Positions 25,920 through 38,019 of a stretch of 64,000 bases of DNA are shown in pieces (position 1 is the stretch's first letter; the number at the start of each line of letters is the position of its first letter). Under the pieces are notes generated by a model, which saw only the letters and a list, made by a program, of their open reading frames with translations, was not told where the DNA came from and did no database searches. The translations under genes and the position numbers were made by a program. This DNA is from Hyphomicrobiales bacterium. Lineage in GTDB: Bacteria; Pseudomonadota; Alphaproteobacteria; Rhizobiales; Rhizobiaceae. The stretch covers positions 62,001 through 126,000 of the forward strand of contig UCJA01000009.1 of the NCBI GenBank assembly GCA_900472675.1, given 5' to 3'.

Positions 25920-27385
25920 GCGAGCCGGTCTCCGAACAGGAACTGCATGGCCCGGTCGAGCCGGATATGCGGAACGGACAGTTTCAGGCCACCGGCCGAT
26001 TCGTCGAGCGCCGGGGGGCGGAACCGCACGACATTGAGATCCGGCAGGCTTGCCGCATCCGCGTCCAGCTGCCGGAACAGGGTTTCCGGGCTCTCGGGCA
26101 GGTCGCCCGGGAAGATGGCCGTATTGCGCAGGCCGTCGAAGCGTTCGCCATTGATGGTTTCTCCCGCCATCGGCGTGCCGACGATGACCGGGATCACCTG
26201 TCCGCCTTCCTGCACAGTCGCTTCGCGAGTCGCCCGCACCGAGGCAATGGCCATCACCTCGATGCCGGCACCGGTCATGCCGATGCGCCGCATGGCCCGG
26301 TCGACGAGGCGGCCGGTCAGGCGCTCGAGCCGATCATGGCTTTCGTGGTGGAGATGGTCGGCCTTGGTGGCGGCCACCAGCACCTTGTCGATCCGCCGGC
26401 CAAGCAGGGAGGAAATGAGACTGTTGTGCCCCGGGTTGAAGCAGTCGAGCACGTCGGTGAGGGCCCGCTCCAGGTCCTGCACCGCCTCCGGCCCGCGGTT
26501 GATCGCCTGCAGCGCATCCACCAGCACGATCTGCCGGTCGAGGCGGGCAAAGTGCTCCCGGAAGAAGGGCTTCACCACGATCGACTTGTAGGCATCGTAG
26601 CGCCGCTCCATCATCGCGCGGAGCGATCCCCGCGGCGCTTTGGTATCCGGCATGTCGGGCAGTGGCGCGAAGGTCAGGGCGGGCGAGCCTTCAAGATCCC
26701 CCGGAAGAAGGAAGCGGCCTGGCGGCAGGGTCGAAAGGGAGCGCTCGTCCGCCTTGCAGGCCTTGAGATATCCGGCAAACGCCTCTGCCAGCCGGCGCGC
26801 GGTTGCTTCCTCGGCGGGAGCATCGCCATCGACGCTGGCGGCAAGCGCCAGCCATTCCGCGGCCAGCTCCTGGCGGATGCCCGTGCGGGCAAGCGAAACC
26901 GTGTCCTGGCTGAACAGTCGAAAATCCTTGGCCAGCAGCGGCAGGTCCAGCAGCCATTCGCCCGGATAGTCGACGATGTCGATGGACAGCCGGCCGCGCG
27001 AGAACAACCGGCCCCAGCCGCTGGCGCTCTGGTAGTCGAGCGTCACCCGCAGTTCGGAGATGGCGCGGGTCGAATCCGGCCAGACCCTGTCGCGCACCAG
27101 CGCCTGGATGTGGTCCTCGTACTGGAAGCGTGGGATGGCGTCGTCCGGCTGCGGCTCCAGGCGGATGGCGGAAACGCGACCCGACCGCACGCTTTCAAAC
27201 AGCGGCAGGCGGCCGCCGTTGAGCAGGTTGTGGACGAGCGACGAGATGAAGACCGTTTTGCCTGCCCGCGACAGACCCGTCACGCCGAGCCGGATGGTCG
27301 GGTTGATGAGGCCGGACGCGCGGTCGGCGAGGTTGTCGAGCGCGATACGCGCGTCGTCGGAAAAGCTGGTAAGCGATGGCGGCAA
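25916..27385 (-). CDS. YcjX-family P-loop protein (DUF463)
   Basis: A ~489-residue nucleotide-binding protein. The P-loop is RLGVTGLSRAGKTVFISSLV; further family segments are VDYPGEWLLDLPLL, LPGDLEGSPALTF and VLVAATKADHLHHESHDRL (NKxD-like TKAD, pointing to GTP binding). The frame is open to 27535, but that overlaps the SixA gene and gives an odd N-terminus; the TTG at 27385 starts at PPSLTSFSDDARIALDNL as in relatives. Crystal work on YcjX relatives shows a dynamin-like/G-protein fold; its cellular role, likely envelope stress, is not settled. Translationally coupled to the YcjF-like gene downstream. Confidence 0.87.
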   Translation of the reverse strand: MPPSLTSFSDDARIALDNLADRASGLINPTIRLGVTGLSRAGKTVFISSLVHNLLNGGRLPLFESVRSGRVSAIRLEPQPDDAIPRFQYEDHIQALVRDRVWPDSTRAISELRVTLDYQSASGWGRLFSRGRLSIDIVDYPGEWLLDLPLLAKDFRLFSQDTVSLARTGIRQELAAEWLALAASVDGDAPAEEATARRLAEAFAGYLKACKADERSLSTLPPGRFLLPGDLEGSPALTFAPLPDMPDTKAPRGSLRAMMERRYDAYKSIVVKPFFREHFARLDRQIVLVDALQAINRGPEAVQDLERALTDVLDCFNPGHNSLISSLLGRRIDKVLVAATKADHLHHESHDRLERLTGRLVDRAMRRIGMTGAGIEVMAIASVRATREATVQEGGQVIPVIVGTPMAGETINGERFDGLRNTAIFPGDLPESPETLFRQLDADAASLPDLNVVRFRPPALDESAGGLKLSVPHIRLDRAMQFLFGDRLA

Positions 27386-27467
27386 GGCGTCATTCCCGAT
27401 CCGAGAGGTCCGGCCTATATAGGAGGCCGCGCGGCGAGCGCAACGCGGCAGCCCTGTCGCTTGAGCC

Positions 27468-27968
27468 TCAGGCCTGCAGAAATTCGGACAGGGTCCATCC
27501 GGCCTTGCCGGTGCCGGCGTGGTCGAGGACCGCAAGCCCTGCCGTCGGATAGCCCATGGGGATGGCGGAGGACAGCGGGCTGGATCCGACTAGCGCTGCC
27601 AGCGTCTGCTCGATCACCGGGTTGTGGCCGATTAGCATGACCGCGCGGCTGTCGCGCTGGGAGGACAGGATGTCGAGGTAGATGTCCACCGAACCATTGT
27701 AGAGATCGTCCACGAACATCGGCTCTAGCGTTTCGTCGACGGCCCGGCGCACGGCATCGGCCGTCTGGCGGCAGCGGACTGCGGTGGAGCTGATCATGAT
27801 GTCAGGAAGGTAGCCGCGGTCGGCCGCCTTGCTGGCAACCAGTTCGGCCTCTGCATAGCCTTGCGGGTCGAGGCCACGGTCGAAGTCACGCTCCCCGGGA
27901 TCGCCACGCACCGCTTTGGCATGCCGCAGAAGGAAGATCCGGAAGGGAGGGGGATCGATAGAGGCCAT
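27468..27968 (-). CDS. SixA-type histidine phosphatase
   Basis: A 166-residue member of the histidine phosphatase (phosphoglycerate mutase-like) superfamily. The catalytic RHA motif is in FLLRHAKAVRG near residue 14, the second Arg in SSTAVRCRQTAD, and the second His in VMLIGHNPVIEQ. Its small size matches SixA, which removes phosphate from Hpt domains such as that of ArcB or PtsO/NPr in E. coli. It precedes the YcjX/YcjF pair on the same strand. Whether it acts on a phosphorelay here, for example the Hpt protein at 20449, is open. Confidence 0.85.
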   Translation of the reverse strand: MASIDPPPFRIFLLRHAKAVRGDPGERDFDRGLDPQGYAEAELVASKAADRGYLPDIMISSTAVRCRQTADAVRRAVDETLEPMFVDDLYNGSVDIYLDILSSQRDSRAVMLIGHNPVIEQTLAALVGSSPLSSAIPMGYPTAGLAVLDHAGTGKAGWTLSEFLQA

Positions 27969-28174
27969 GGCGGTTTCGAGATCTCCGTTTGAAAAATGCG
28001 TAGCCGTTTGTCCGGTCTTCCGTCAACTGGGATTGCACCGGCGAAGCCTCTGCCAGCACATACCGGAACGAGGCTTTGAGGGTCTTTGTCGACGACAGGC
28101 AATAAGCTGAAAAAATAGTCCTTTAGCCGCTTTTTACGACAGTTTTAAAAATGCTCGTAACTTGGGCGCGAGGC

Positions 28175-28204
28175 TTGAATCCGCCGGGCTGTATAGGATA
28201 TAGA
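28175..28204 (+). promoter_or_regulatory. possible sigma-70 type promoter of dksA
   Basis: TTGAAT (28175-28180) and TATAGA (28199-28204) are 18 bases apart, 33 bases before the proposed dksA start. The match to rhizobial consensus (CTTGAC, CTATAT) is partial, so this is tentative. Confidence 0.35.
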
Positions 28205-28236
28205 GCGCCCACGAGATGTTCTTCAGGAGAATCGCG

Positions 28237-28656
28237 TTGAGTGAGAAGATCGATCTTAGTACCTATGTGCTCTCGGAAGACGATGAGTTCATGAATGCCA
28301 ACCAGAAGGCATATTTCCGGGCGAAGTTGAACGCCTGGCGGAACGACATCCTCAGAGAAGCACGCGAAACTTTGGGCCATCTGGCTGAGGAAAGCGCCAA
28401 CCATCCCGATCTTGCCGATCGAGCGTCATCCGAAACCGACAGGGCGATCGAGCTCCGGGCCCGGGATCGGCAGCGCAAGCTGATCTCCAAGATCGACGCT
28501 GCCCTTCAGCGGATCGAAGAGGGCACCTACGGCTATTGCGAAGAGACTGGCGAGCCGATCGGACTTAGGCGTCTCGATGCCCGTCCCATCGCCACGCTGT
28601 CGATCGAGGCGCAGGAACGGCACGAGCGGCGCGAAAAAGTCTATCGCGACGAATAG
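28237..28656 (+). CDS. dksA: RNA polymerase-binding protein DksA
   Basis: The TTG at 28237 with AGGAGA six bases upstream gives a 139-residue protein; an ATG at 28216 is in frame but lacks this spacing. It shows the DksA coiled-coil region (FRAKLNAWRNDILREARETL), the tip with ADRASSETDRAIELRARDR, and the C-terminal globular part YGYCEETGEPIGLRRLDARP. DksA enters the secondary channel of RNA polymerase and, with ppGpp, retunes stable RNA and biosynthetic promoters. Only one of the four zinc Cys remains (CEET, then LDARPIATL), a feature of the rhizobial form. Confidence 0.92.
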   Translation: MSEKIDLSTYVLSEDDEFMNANQKAYFRAKLNAWRNDILREARETLGHLAEESANHPDLADRASSETDRAIELRARDRQRKLISKIDAALQRIEEGTYGYCEETGEPIGLRRLDARPIATLSIEAQERHERREKVYRDE

Positions 28657-28688
28657 GCGTGAACGGCATCAACCGGATCAAGATTGAG

Positions 28689-28716
28689 AAAAGGCACGGG
28701 GAAACCCGTGCCTTTT
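28689..28716. terminator. bidirectional intrinsic terminator after dksA
   Basis: GGCACGGG (28693-28700) pairs with CCCGTGCC (28705-28712) around GAAA, with AAAA before and TTTT after. It separates dksA (plus) from the convergent FliO-domain gene (minus). Confidence 0.9.
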
Positions 28717-28736
28717 GCGCGCTGTGGAGCGGACGC

Positions 28737-30026
28737 TTACTTGTCGCGCGTCACCGACATTTCCCCGAAGATCCGCGCCACTTCGTCCTGCAGCGATGGC
28801 TCGGCTGTTGCGCCGGTAATCGGCGCGCTGCGAACATCTCGCTGGGGTGCCTGTAGCGCCGGCCGGACTGCGAATGCCGCAGCTTCCCGCTCGGCCAGAT
28901 TGTTGGCCATCTCTTCCTCGAGGATCTGCTCGAAATCGCTGCCAAGGATCTTTGGCTTGTCCGCCGGCTCCGCCGTTTGGGCAGGTGCCGGTTTCGGCAC
29001 GTCCGGCTGCAGAGGTGACGCCTCTTGTGCCGCAGGCGGCGGGGGAGACGCCTCGGCCGGCGCGGCCTTCACCGGCTCGATGCGCTCCTGCAGCACCCGG
29101 GCACGAACGGCGTCGAGCGCTTGCGCAGCCTGGTCGAGCCCGGGTCCGGACAGTACTGGGCCTGCAAACGGCGCGAATGCAGGGCTGGCCTGCGGGGTCT
29201 TGGCCGCGTCCTCGCTCTTCGGCGGCAAGACAGGCGCGTCGCGTGGCGGGCGTACCTCGGACGCGGGTGGACCGATAACCTGGGTTGTAGCCTGCGCAAC
29301 CTGGGGCGCAGCCTGCGCGACCTGTGGCGCGGCCTGCGCGACCTGGGGCGCAGCCGGCGCGACCTGGGGCGTCATCGGAGGCGCAGCCTGTGCAGAAGCA
29401 ACGACGGGCGGAGCGGCGGGCGCGGGCGGGGCGACCTGCGGTGCTGGTGCTGGTGCCGGTGCCGGGGCTGGCCGTGGTGCCGGCCGATAGGCTGCCTCCC
29501 GCGCGGCGCTTTCCTGAATTGCGGCTTCCCGCTGCTGTTCGCGCGCCTGGAACCGGGTTTCGGGCGCCCGCGCCTCGACCCTTGGTTCCGCAACGCGGAG
29601 GTCCGGCTCGGTCAGCGCTGCAAGGCGTGCCTGGTTCGGGTTGCGCAAGTCGCTGACGGCGGCTGCCGCGGAGGCGGCAGGCGGAAGCGTAGCCTGCGGC
29701 ATGACCTGACCCTCGGCTGTGACCCGTACAGGGCTGGCGGCGCGAATTCCGCTTTCGATCACAATATCGGTCGGTCCGCCGATCATGATCAGATGTTCCA
29801 TGTCGTCCCGCCGAACCAGCACGAGGCGGCGTCGGGCATCCACCGCGGCGGCATCCAGCACCTGCAGCCGGGGATTACGGTTGCGCCCGCCGCGCACGAA
29901 GGGCGATGGCCCGTTGCGACCGCGCATGGCCCATAAAACCCCGCTGAGGCAGATCAGCCCGATGGCGACCCCGAGCACCGCAATCACCAGCCGGCCGCCA
30001 TAGGCGCCCATCAGTTCTTCGATCAT
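28737..30026 (-). CDS. FliO-domain membrane protein with long Pro/Ala/Gln-rich tail
   Basis: The ATG at 30026 (AGGAG upstream) starts a 429-residue protein. Residues ~10-32 form one membrane helix (RLVIAVLGVAIGLICLSGVL). A FliO-like domain follows (LQVLDAAAVDARRRLVLVRR, then DMEHLIMIGGPTDIVIE), as in the flagellar export protein FliO. FliO itself is about 100 residues; here ~330 extra residues are a low-complexity linker containing a 21-bp repeat, ending in a short conserved segment (LGSDFEQILEEEMANNL, then LQDEVARIFGEM). No flagellar genes are near, so a role in flagellar export is doubtful. It diverges from cckA. Confidence 0.75.
   Translation of the reverse strand: MIEELMGAYGGRLVIAVLGVAIGLICLSGVLWAMRGRNGPSPFVRGGRNRNPRLQVLDAAAVDARRRLVLVRRDDMEHLIMIGGPTDIVIESGIRAASPVRVTAEGQVMPQATLPPAASAAAAVSDLRNPNQARLAALTEPDLRVAEPRVEARAPETRFQAREQQREAAIQESAAREAAYRPAPRPAPAPAPAPAPQVAPPAPAAPPVVASAQAAPPMTPQVAPAAPQVAQAAPQVAQAAPQVAQATTQVIGPPASEVRPPRDAPVLPPKSEDAAKTPQASPAFAPFAGPVLSGPGLDQAAQALDAVRARVLQERIEPVKAAPAEASPPPPAAQEASPLQPDVPKPAPAQTAEPADKPKILGSDFEQILEEEMANNLAEREAAAFAVRPALQAPQRDVRSAPITGATAEPSLQDEVARIFGEMSVTRDK
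29290..29373 (-). repeat. four tandem 21-bp units in the FliO-domain gene
   Basis: Four in-frame copies of a 21-base unit (29290, 29311, 29332, 29353), each differing by one to four bases, encode APQVAQA-like heptads in the low-complexity tail. A nearby GGTGCTGGTGCTGGTGCC stretch (about 29440) encodes Pro-Ala dipeptides. Confidence 0.85.
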
Positions 30027-30277
30027 TTTCGGCACTCCTGGTTCGAACGCTATGCAAAGACGATTTTTTTCAATTCGAGGCAAGCCGGAGCTGGTCTTGT
30101 CCAGCGCTGATTGGCTGCCGGTGGCTTAAGATAGGACACATCTCGCGTCTGTCCCGGGTTTTATGGAGCGATGGAGCTTTTTGCCGCTTGCGCAAATTGC
30201 TAAGACAGAATCGCGGGCCATTCCCGCAAGAGTCCAGGGGCACGCATCTTGTTGCTCCGGCGGAGTGTGAGGGATTG

Positions 30278-32878
30278 ATGACGAAGTTGCAGCCCGGCGG
30301 CAACTACGAGACGCCACTGGTGGATCGCGGCACACGGGGCGGAACCGTGTTGAAGATCGTGCTCCTCGCCCTGGTGCTAATCGCCGTTGCGATTGCTTTC
30401 GTGGTGTTCCAGCAGGCGCTCGATAATCAGGTCGTGCTCGGTCTCCTGGGCGTCCTCGCCATGGTCGGCATATTCTTCATCGTCTCCTCGCTGATCGGCC
30501 TGGTCGAGGTGATGCCGCAGTCCCGCTCGGACGAACTGGCGCGGGCCTTCCTCGCCAATCACCCGGATGGCATCCTCATCACCGATTCGAAGGGCCGCAT
30601 CGTCTATGCGAATGCCGCCTACGGCAAAATGACCGGCGCGACGCGCTCCAGCAACGTCCAGTCGCTGGAAACGCTTCTGTCGAAAACCCGAGAATCGACT
30701 GAGGCGCTGTACCGGCTGACCACGGCTTTGCGCGAAGGCAGCGAAGGGCACGAGGAATTCCGCCTGCTGCAGCCGCTTGGACGGATCGCCAGCAACGCCG
30801 CGTCTGCCCACTGGTACCGGCTCAAGGCGGGGCTGCTGGCCGCAGCCGAAGGCGGAAGCCGCCGCCGCCAGCTCGATATCTGGCAGATCACCGAAATCAC
30901 CTCCGAGCGCGAGGACCAGGAACGCTTCTTCCGCGAACTGCAGAACGCGATCGATTATCTGGATCACGCGCCGGTTGGCTTCTTCTCCGCCGGCAAGAAG
31001 GGCGAACTCTTCTATCTCAATGCGACTCTCGCCGAATGGCTTGGCCTCGATCTCACGAAATTCGTGCCGCGGTCGCTGTCCATCGACGATCTCGTGGCGG
31101 GCGAGGGCATGGCGCTGATCCAGTCCGTGCAGCCGGCCCCCGGGCAGACGCGCACCGAAACGCTTGATCTCGACCTGCGCCGTACCAACGGGCAGAGCCT
31201 GCCGGTGCGGCTGATCCACAGCGTCAGCTCCATGCGCGACGGCGCGCCGGGCGAAAGCCGCAGCGTCGTGCTCGGCCGTCCCCGCAATGGCGAGGGCGAC
31301 CAGTCGGCCTCCGCCATGCGCTTCACGCGGTTCTTCAACAACACGCCGATGGCTATTGCCTCGGTGGACGGCGAAGGCCGCATCCTGCGCATTAACGCAC
31401 CCTTCCTCAGGCTGTTCGCCGGCGTTGTCTCCCGTGACGACGTGGAAGGCGGCGCCGATTTGGAGCGCATCGTCCACGAAAGCAGCCGGCCGCACCTCTT
31501 GCAGGCGCTGGCTGCCGCCAAGGACGGCCAGGGCGACATTGCTCCGATCGAATCCCGCCATCCGGGCGACGAGACCCGCTACGTCCGCTTCTATGTGAAT
31601 GCCGTGATCGACGAGAGCGACGAGGCGCCGGAAGAGGCCGCCATCGTCTACGCCGTCGAGACGACCGAGCAGAAGGCGCTCGAAACGCAGATGGCGCAGA
31701 CCCAGAAGCTCAATGCCGTGGGAACGCTGGCGGGCGGCATCGCCCACGATTTCAACAACGTGCTGACCGCCATCCTCTTGTCGTCGGACCATCTTCTGCT
31801 GCAGGCGCGTCCCTCGGATGCAAGCTTTGCCGACCTCATGGAGATCAAGCGCAACGCCAACCGCGCTGCCGTTCTCGTGCGCCAGCTGCTCGCCTTCTCG
31901 CGCAAGCAGACAATGCGCCCCGCCGTCCTAAACCTCACGGATGTGATCGGCGACCTGCGTATGCTCGTCGACCGGTTGATCTCGGGTACCAACGTCAAGC
32001 TGGAGGTCGATTACGGGCGGGACCTATGGCCGGTCCGCACGGACCTCTCGCAGTTCGAGCAGGTGCTGATCAACCTGTGCGTCAACGCGCGCGACGCCAT
32101 GCCCCAGGGCGGTACCATCCTCATCAAGACCCGCAACGTGACGGCAGACGAGGCCGTGACCTTCCACCAGGCAGACCTGCCGGGTGAAGACCTGGTGATG
32201 GTAGAAGTGGCCGACACCGGCACCGGCATCGCGCCCGAGATCATGGACAAGATCTTCGAGCCCTTCTTCACCACCAAGGAAGTGGGCAAGGGCACGGGCC
32301 TGGGGCTCTCCATGGTCTATGGCATCGTCAAGCAGTCCGGCGGCTATATCTATCCGGAATCCGAGCTCGGCCGCGGTACAAGCTTCCGCATCTTCCTGCC
32401 GCGGCACATTCCCGAGGTCGTGGTCGGCGCACCGGCGGGCGCCGCGCAGCAGTTACAGGCACCGGTCGTCTCCGCGCCGCCGAGCGAAGACATGGATCTG
32501 ACCGGCAAGTCTGCGGTCGTTCTGCTGGTGGAGGACGAGGAGGCGGTGCGCCGTGGCGGCAAGCGCATGCTCGAGACACGCGGCTACACCGTCCATGAGG
32601 CGGGCTCCGGCACCGAGGCGCTCGAGATCATGGAAGAGCTGGACGGAAAGGTGGACATCGTCGTCTCCGACGTGGTCATGCCCGAGATGGATGGACCGAC
32701 GCTTCTGCGCGAATTGCGCAAGGGCTATCCGGACCTGAAATTCATCTTCGTATCGGGCTATGCCGAGGATGCCTTCGCCCGCAATCTGCCGGCCGACGCG
32801 AAGTTCGGGTTCCTGCCAAAGCCCTTTTCTCTCAAGCAGCTGGCCGTCGCCGTGCGCGAAATGCTCGACGGAGACTAG
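30278..32878 (+). CDS. cckA: hybrid sensor histidine kinase CckA
   Basis: An 866-residue hybrid kinase. Two membrane helices lie near residues 25-75 ([20 protein letters not shown], then [20 protein letters not shown]). PAS-like sensory domains follow ([20 protein letters not shown], and two later ones). The phospho-acceptor is His490 in [13 protein letters not shown], then the ATPase domain ([37 protein letters not shown]). A C-terminal receiver has Asp798 in [13 protein letters not shown]. In alphaproteobacteria CckA feeds ChpT and then CtrA and CpdR, and c-di-GMP switches it to phosphatase. Start at ATG 30278 with GAGG upstream; the frame is open from 30188. Confidence 0.92.
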   Translation: MTKLQPGGNYETPLVDRGTRGGTVLKIVLLALVLIAVAIAFVVFQQALDNQVVLGLLGVLAMVGIFFIVSSLIGLVEVMPQSRSDELARAFLANHPDGILITDSKGRIVYANAAYGKMTGATRSSNVQSLETLLSKTRESTEALYRLTTALREGSEGHEEFRLLQPLGRIASNAASAHWYRLKAGLLAAAEGGSRRRQLDIWQITEITSEREDQERFFRELQNAIDYLDHAPVGFFSAGKKGELFYLNATLAEWLGLDLTKFVPRSLSIDDLVAGEGMALIQSVQPAPGQTRTETLDLDLRRTNGQSLPVRLIHSVSSMRDGAPGESRSVVLGRPRNGEGDQSASAMRFTRFFNNTPMAIASVDGEGRILRINAPFLRLFAGVVSRDDVEGGADLERIVHESSRPHLLQALAAAKDGQGDIAPIESRHPGDETRYVRFYVNAVIDESDEAPEEAAIVYAVETTEQKALETQMAQTQKLNAVGTLAGGIAHDFNNVLTAILLSSDHLLLQARPSDASFADLMEIKRNANRAAVLVRQLLAFSRKQTMRPAVLNLTDVIGDLRMLVDRLISGTNVKLEVDYGRDLWPVRTDLSQFEQVLINLCVNARDAMPQGGTILIKTRNVTADEAVTFHQADLPGEDLVMVEVADTGTGIAPEIMDKIFEPFFTTKEVGKGTGLGLSMVYGIVKQSGGYIYPESELGRGTSFRIFLPRHIPEVVVGAPAGAAQQLQAPVVSAPPSEDMDLTGKSAVVLLVEDEEAVRRGGKRMLETRGYTVHEAGSGTEALEIMEELDGKVDIVVSDVVMPEMDGPTLLRELRKGYPDLKFIFVSGYAEDAFARNLPADAKFGFLPKPFSLKQLAVAVREMLDGD

Positions 32879-32996
32879 TGTCCGTCACGGCGGCAGAGAT
32901 TGCTGCCGCCGCCGATTTCGATTGATTTCGATTCGGGCAAATCAGCACTGGATAACCCCCGTCCGGGCGCCGAAAATAACAGCGTTTACGTGCTCG

Positions 32997-33011
32997 GAAC
33001 GGATACGGAAC
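32997..33011. promoter_or_regulatory. LexA operator (SOS box) of recA
   Basis: GAAC (32997-33000), seven bases, then GAAC (33008-33011). GAAC-N7-GAAC is the operator shown by mutagenesis for the Rhizobium etli recA gene. It lies 126 bases before the recA start codon, where a promoter is expected. Confidence 0.88.
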
Positions 33012-33047
33012 GCAGCTCTAAAAATTAAAAGGTTCCACTCAGTTGTC

Positions 33048-33068
33048 TGTTCTTGCCAAATGAGAACA
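33048..33068. promoter_or_regulatory. inverted repeat in the recA leader
   Basis: TGTTCT (33048-33053) and AGAACA (33063-33068) are perfect inverted copies separated by nine bases. The half-sites resemble LexA words but in head-to-head order and wrong spacing. It could be a second protein site or an mRNA stem before the recA start. Confidence 0.35.
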
Positions 33069-33137
33069 AAACATGTACATGAAGCATATCGGCTGCTTCG
33101 TTGCGTGCAGGGCGGCAATAACCTAAAGGTGGGACCA

Positions 33138-34226
33138 GTGGCACAAAATAGTTTGCGGCTCGTAGAGGAAAAAGGCGTGGACAAGAGCAAGGCGCTTGAA
33201 GCGGCATTGTCGCAGATCGAACGGTCCTTCGGGAAGGGCTCGATCATGAAGCTCGGCTCGAACGAGAGCATCGTCGAGATCGAAACTGTTTCCACCGGCT
33301 CGCTGAGCCTGGATATTGCATTGGGTATTGGAGGCCTGCCGAAGGGCCGTATCATCGAGATCTATGGTCCTGAAAGCTCGGGTAAGACGACGCTTGCCCT
33401 GCAGACCATTGCCGAGGCTCAGAAGAAGGGCGGTATCTGCGCCTTCGTGGACGCCGAACACGCGCTGGACCCGGTCTATGCCCGCAAGCTCGGCGTAGAC
33501 CTCCAGAACCTGCTGATCTCGCAGCCGGATACGGGCGAGCAGGCACTGGAAATCACCGATACGCTGGTTCGCTCCGGCGCCGTCGACGTTCTGGTCATCG
33601 ACTCGGTCGCAGCGCTGACGCCGCGCGCCGAAATCGAAGGCGAAATGGGCGACAGCCTGCCCGGCCTCCAGGCCCGCCTGATGAGCCAGGCGTTGCGCAA
33701 GCTGACCGCATCGATTTCCAAGTCGAACACGATGGTCATCTTCATCAACCAGATCCGCATGAAGATCGGCGTGATGTTCGGTTCGCCGGAAACCACGACG
33801 GGCGGTAACGCGCTGAAGTTCTACGCCTCGGTGCGCCTGGATATCCGCCGCATCGGCCAGGTCAAGGAGCGCGAAGAAGTCGTCGGCAACCAGACCCGCG
33901 TGAAGGTCGTCAAGAACAAGATGGCGCCTCCCTTCAAACAGGTCGAATTTGACATCATGTACGGCGAAGGCGTCTCCAAGACCGGCGAACTGGTCGATTT
34001 GGGCGTCAAGGCAGGCATTGTCGAGAAGTCGGGCGCCTGGTTCTCCTACAACAGCCAGCGGCTGGGGCAGGGGCGTGAGAACGCAAAGATCTTCCTGCGC
34101 GACAATCCTGAAGCCGCCCGTGAGATCGAGACCGCACTGCGCCAGAATGCCGGCCTGATCGCCGACCGCTTCCTGCAAAACGGTGGACCCGAGCCCGACG
34201 ATGGGGATGCGGCCGCCGAGATGTGA
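33138..34226 (+). CDS. recA: recombinase RecA
   Basis: The 362-residue RecA coats single-stranded DNA, drives strand exchange and triggers LexA cleavage. The GTG at 33138 starts [19 protein letters not shown] as in other rhizobial RecA proteins; AAGGTGGG precedes it. Motifs: Walker [20 protein letters not shown], Walker [14 protein letters not shown]1/L2 loops ([40 protein letters not shown]). The C-terminus is acidic ([12 protein letters not shown]), as usual. An SOS operator lies upstream, and a strong terminator downstream separates it from alaS. Confidence 0.98.
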   Translation: MAQNSLRLVEEKGVDKSKALEAALSQIERSFGKGSIMKLGSNESIVEIETVSTGSLSLDIALGIGGLPKGRIIEIYGPESSGKTTLALQTIAEAQKKGGICAFVDAEHALDPVYARKLGVDLQNLLISQPDTGEQALEITDTLVRSGAVDVLVIDSVAALTPRAEIEGEMGDSLPGLQARLMSQALRKLTASISKSNTMVIFINQIRMKIGVMFGSPETTTGGNALKFYASVRLDIRRIGQVKEREEVVGNQTRVKVVKNKMAPPFKQVEFDIMYGEGVSKTGELVDLGVKAGIVEKSGAWFSYNSQRLGQGRENAKIFLRDNPEAAREIETALRQNAGLIADRFLQNGGPEPDDGDAAAEM

Positions 34227-34277
34227 TCCAACCGCGGATCACGCAGGGTCAGGGTGTTCCTGATCGATTGTAATACA

Positions 34278-34315
34278 CCGGCCGCCATCACATGATGAGC
34301 GGCCGGTTTTGCGTT
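34278..34315 (+). terminator. intrinsic terminator of recA
   Basis: CCGGCCGC (34278-34285) pairs with GCGGCCGG (34299-34306), followed by TTTTGCGTTT. It lies 52 bases after the recA stop and before alaS, so recA is probably monocistronic. Confidence 0.88.
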
Positions 34316-34446
34316 TGGGATATGATCCGCCGTCGCCCTAAACATGGCCCCCGAATAGAGCGGCGGCTGGACAGGCATGGGTGCTGACGATACAAGCCAG
34401 TGTTTTCGAATTACCGACCGCCAAGGCGCGGTGAAAAGGGTTTCGC

Positions 34447-37101
<2,655 letters not shown>

Positions 37102-37127
37102 CAACGACAGGCCGGGGAGGCTGCAAC

Positions 37128-38006
37128 ATGGGCGTGAACGTGGATCTCGAGGGTGAACTGGACGAGGCCGTCGATGGCCTCGTGCCCAGCCTGTTCCGCA
37201 ATGCGCCGAGTTCGGTCTCCTTCAACAAGCTGCGCAAGCGCCTGCTGCGCCAGGTACGTCAGGCTTTCGACGATTTCGGCATGCTGAAGAACCAGAAGCG
37301 CTGGCTGGTCGGCGTCTCTGGCGGCAAGGATAGCTATTCGCTGCTGGCGGTTCTGCTCGATCTGCAGTGGCGTGGTCTGCTGCCGGTGGAACTGATCGCC
37401 TGCAATCTCGACCAGGGCCAGCCGAACTTTCCCAAGCACGTGCTGCCGGAGTATCTCGCCTCGGTCGGCGTGAAACACCGCATCGAGTATCGCGATACCT
37501 ATTCCATCGTGAAGGAAAAGGTGCCCGCCGGCGGTACCTATTGCTCGCTCTGTTCGCGGCTGAGGCGCGGCAACCTCTACCGCGTGGCACGCGAGGAGGG
37601 CTGCGATGCGCTTGTGCTCGGGCATCACCGAGAAGATATTCTCGAGACCTTCTTCATGAACTTCTTCCACGGCGGCCGCCTGGCGGGCATGCCGGCGAAA
37701 CTCCTCAATGACGAAGGCGACATCATGGTGCTGCGGCCTCTGGCCTATTGCGCCGAGGATGACCTGGCGCGGTTTGCCTCAGCCATGGAATTCCCGATCA
37801 TTCCCTGCGACCTCTGCGGTTCGCAGGACGGTCTGCAGCGCAATGCCATGAAGGCCATGCTGCTGGACATCGAAACGCGCATGCCGGGCCGCAAGGACGC
37901 CATGCTGCGGGCTCTCGCACACGTCAACCCGTCCCACCTGCTGGATCCAAGGCTGTTCGACTTTGCCGGCCTCCAGGCAAACCAGCCGGTTCCTGACCTT
38001 TCCTGA
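37128..38006 (+). CDS. ttcA: tRNA 2-thiocytidine synthetase TtcA
   Basis: A 292-residue member of the PP-loop ATPase family. The PP-loop is [16 protein letters not shown], with [16 protein letters not shown] (first CxxC) and [13 protein letters not shown] (second), which bind the Fe-S cluster. TtcA thiolates cytidine 32 of several tRNAs. ATG at 37128 with GGGGAGG upstream. It starts 26 bases after alaS, so the two tRNA-related genes are probably cotranscribed. Motifs [19 protein letters not shown] are complete. Confidence 0.92.
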   Translation: MGVNVDLEGELDEAVDGLVPSLFRNAPSSVSFNKLRKRLLRQVRQAFDDFGMLKNQKRWLVGVSGGKDSYSLLAVLLDLQWRGLLPVELIACNLDQGQPNFPKHVLPEYLASVGVKHRIEYRDTYSIVKEKVPAGGTYCSLCSRLRRGNLYRVAREEGCDALVLGHHREDILETFFMNFFHGGRLAGMPAKLLNDEGDIMVLRPLAYCAEDDLARFASAMEFPIIPCDLCGSQDGLQRNAMKAMLLDIETRMPGRKDAMLRALAHVNPSHLLDPRLFDFAGLQANQPVPDLS

Positions 38007-38019
38007 AAGAGAGTTTGCG

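Noticed and set aside
25850..27640. 596-codon plus-strand frame across the YcjX-like gene
   Set aside because: Antisense shadow; the YcjX P-loop and TKAD motifs on the minus strand are decisive.
28684..29490. 268-codon plus-strand Gly/Ala-rich frame opposite the FliO-domain gene
   Set aside because: Reads the low-complexity tail backwards; no start site and overlaps the dksA terminator.
33123..34178. 351-codon minus-strand frame opposite recA
   Set aside because: Antisense of recA, no motif, no ribosome site.
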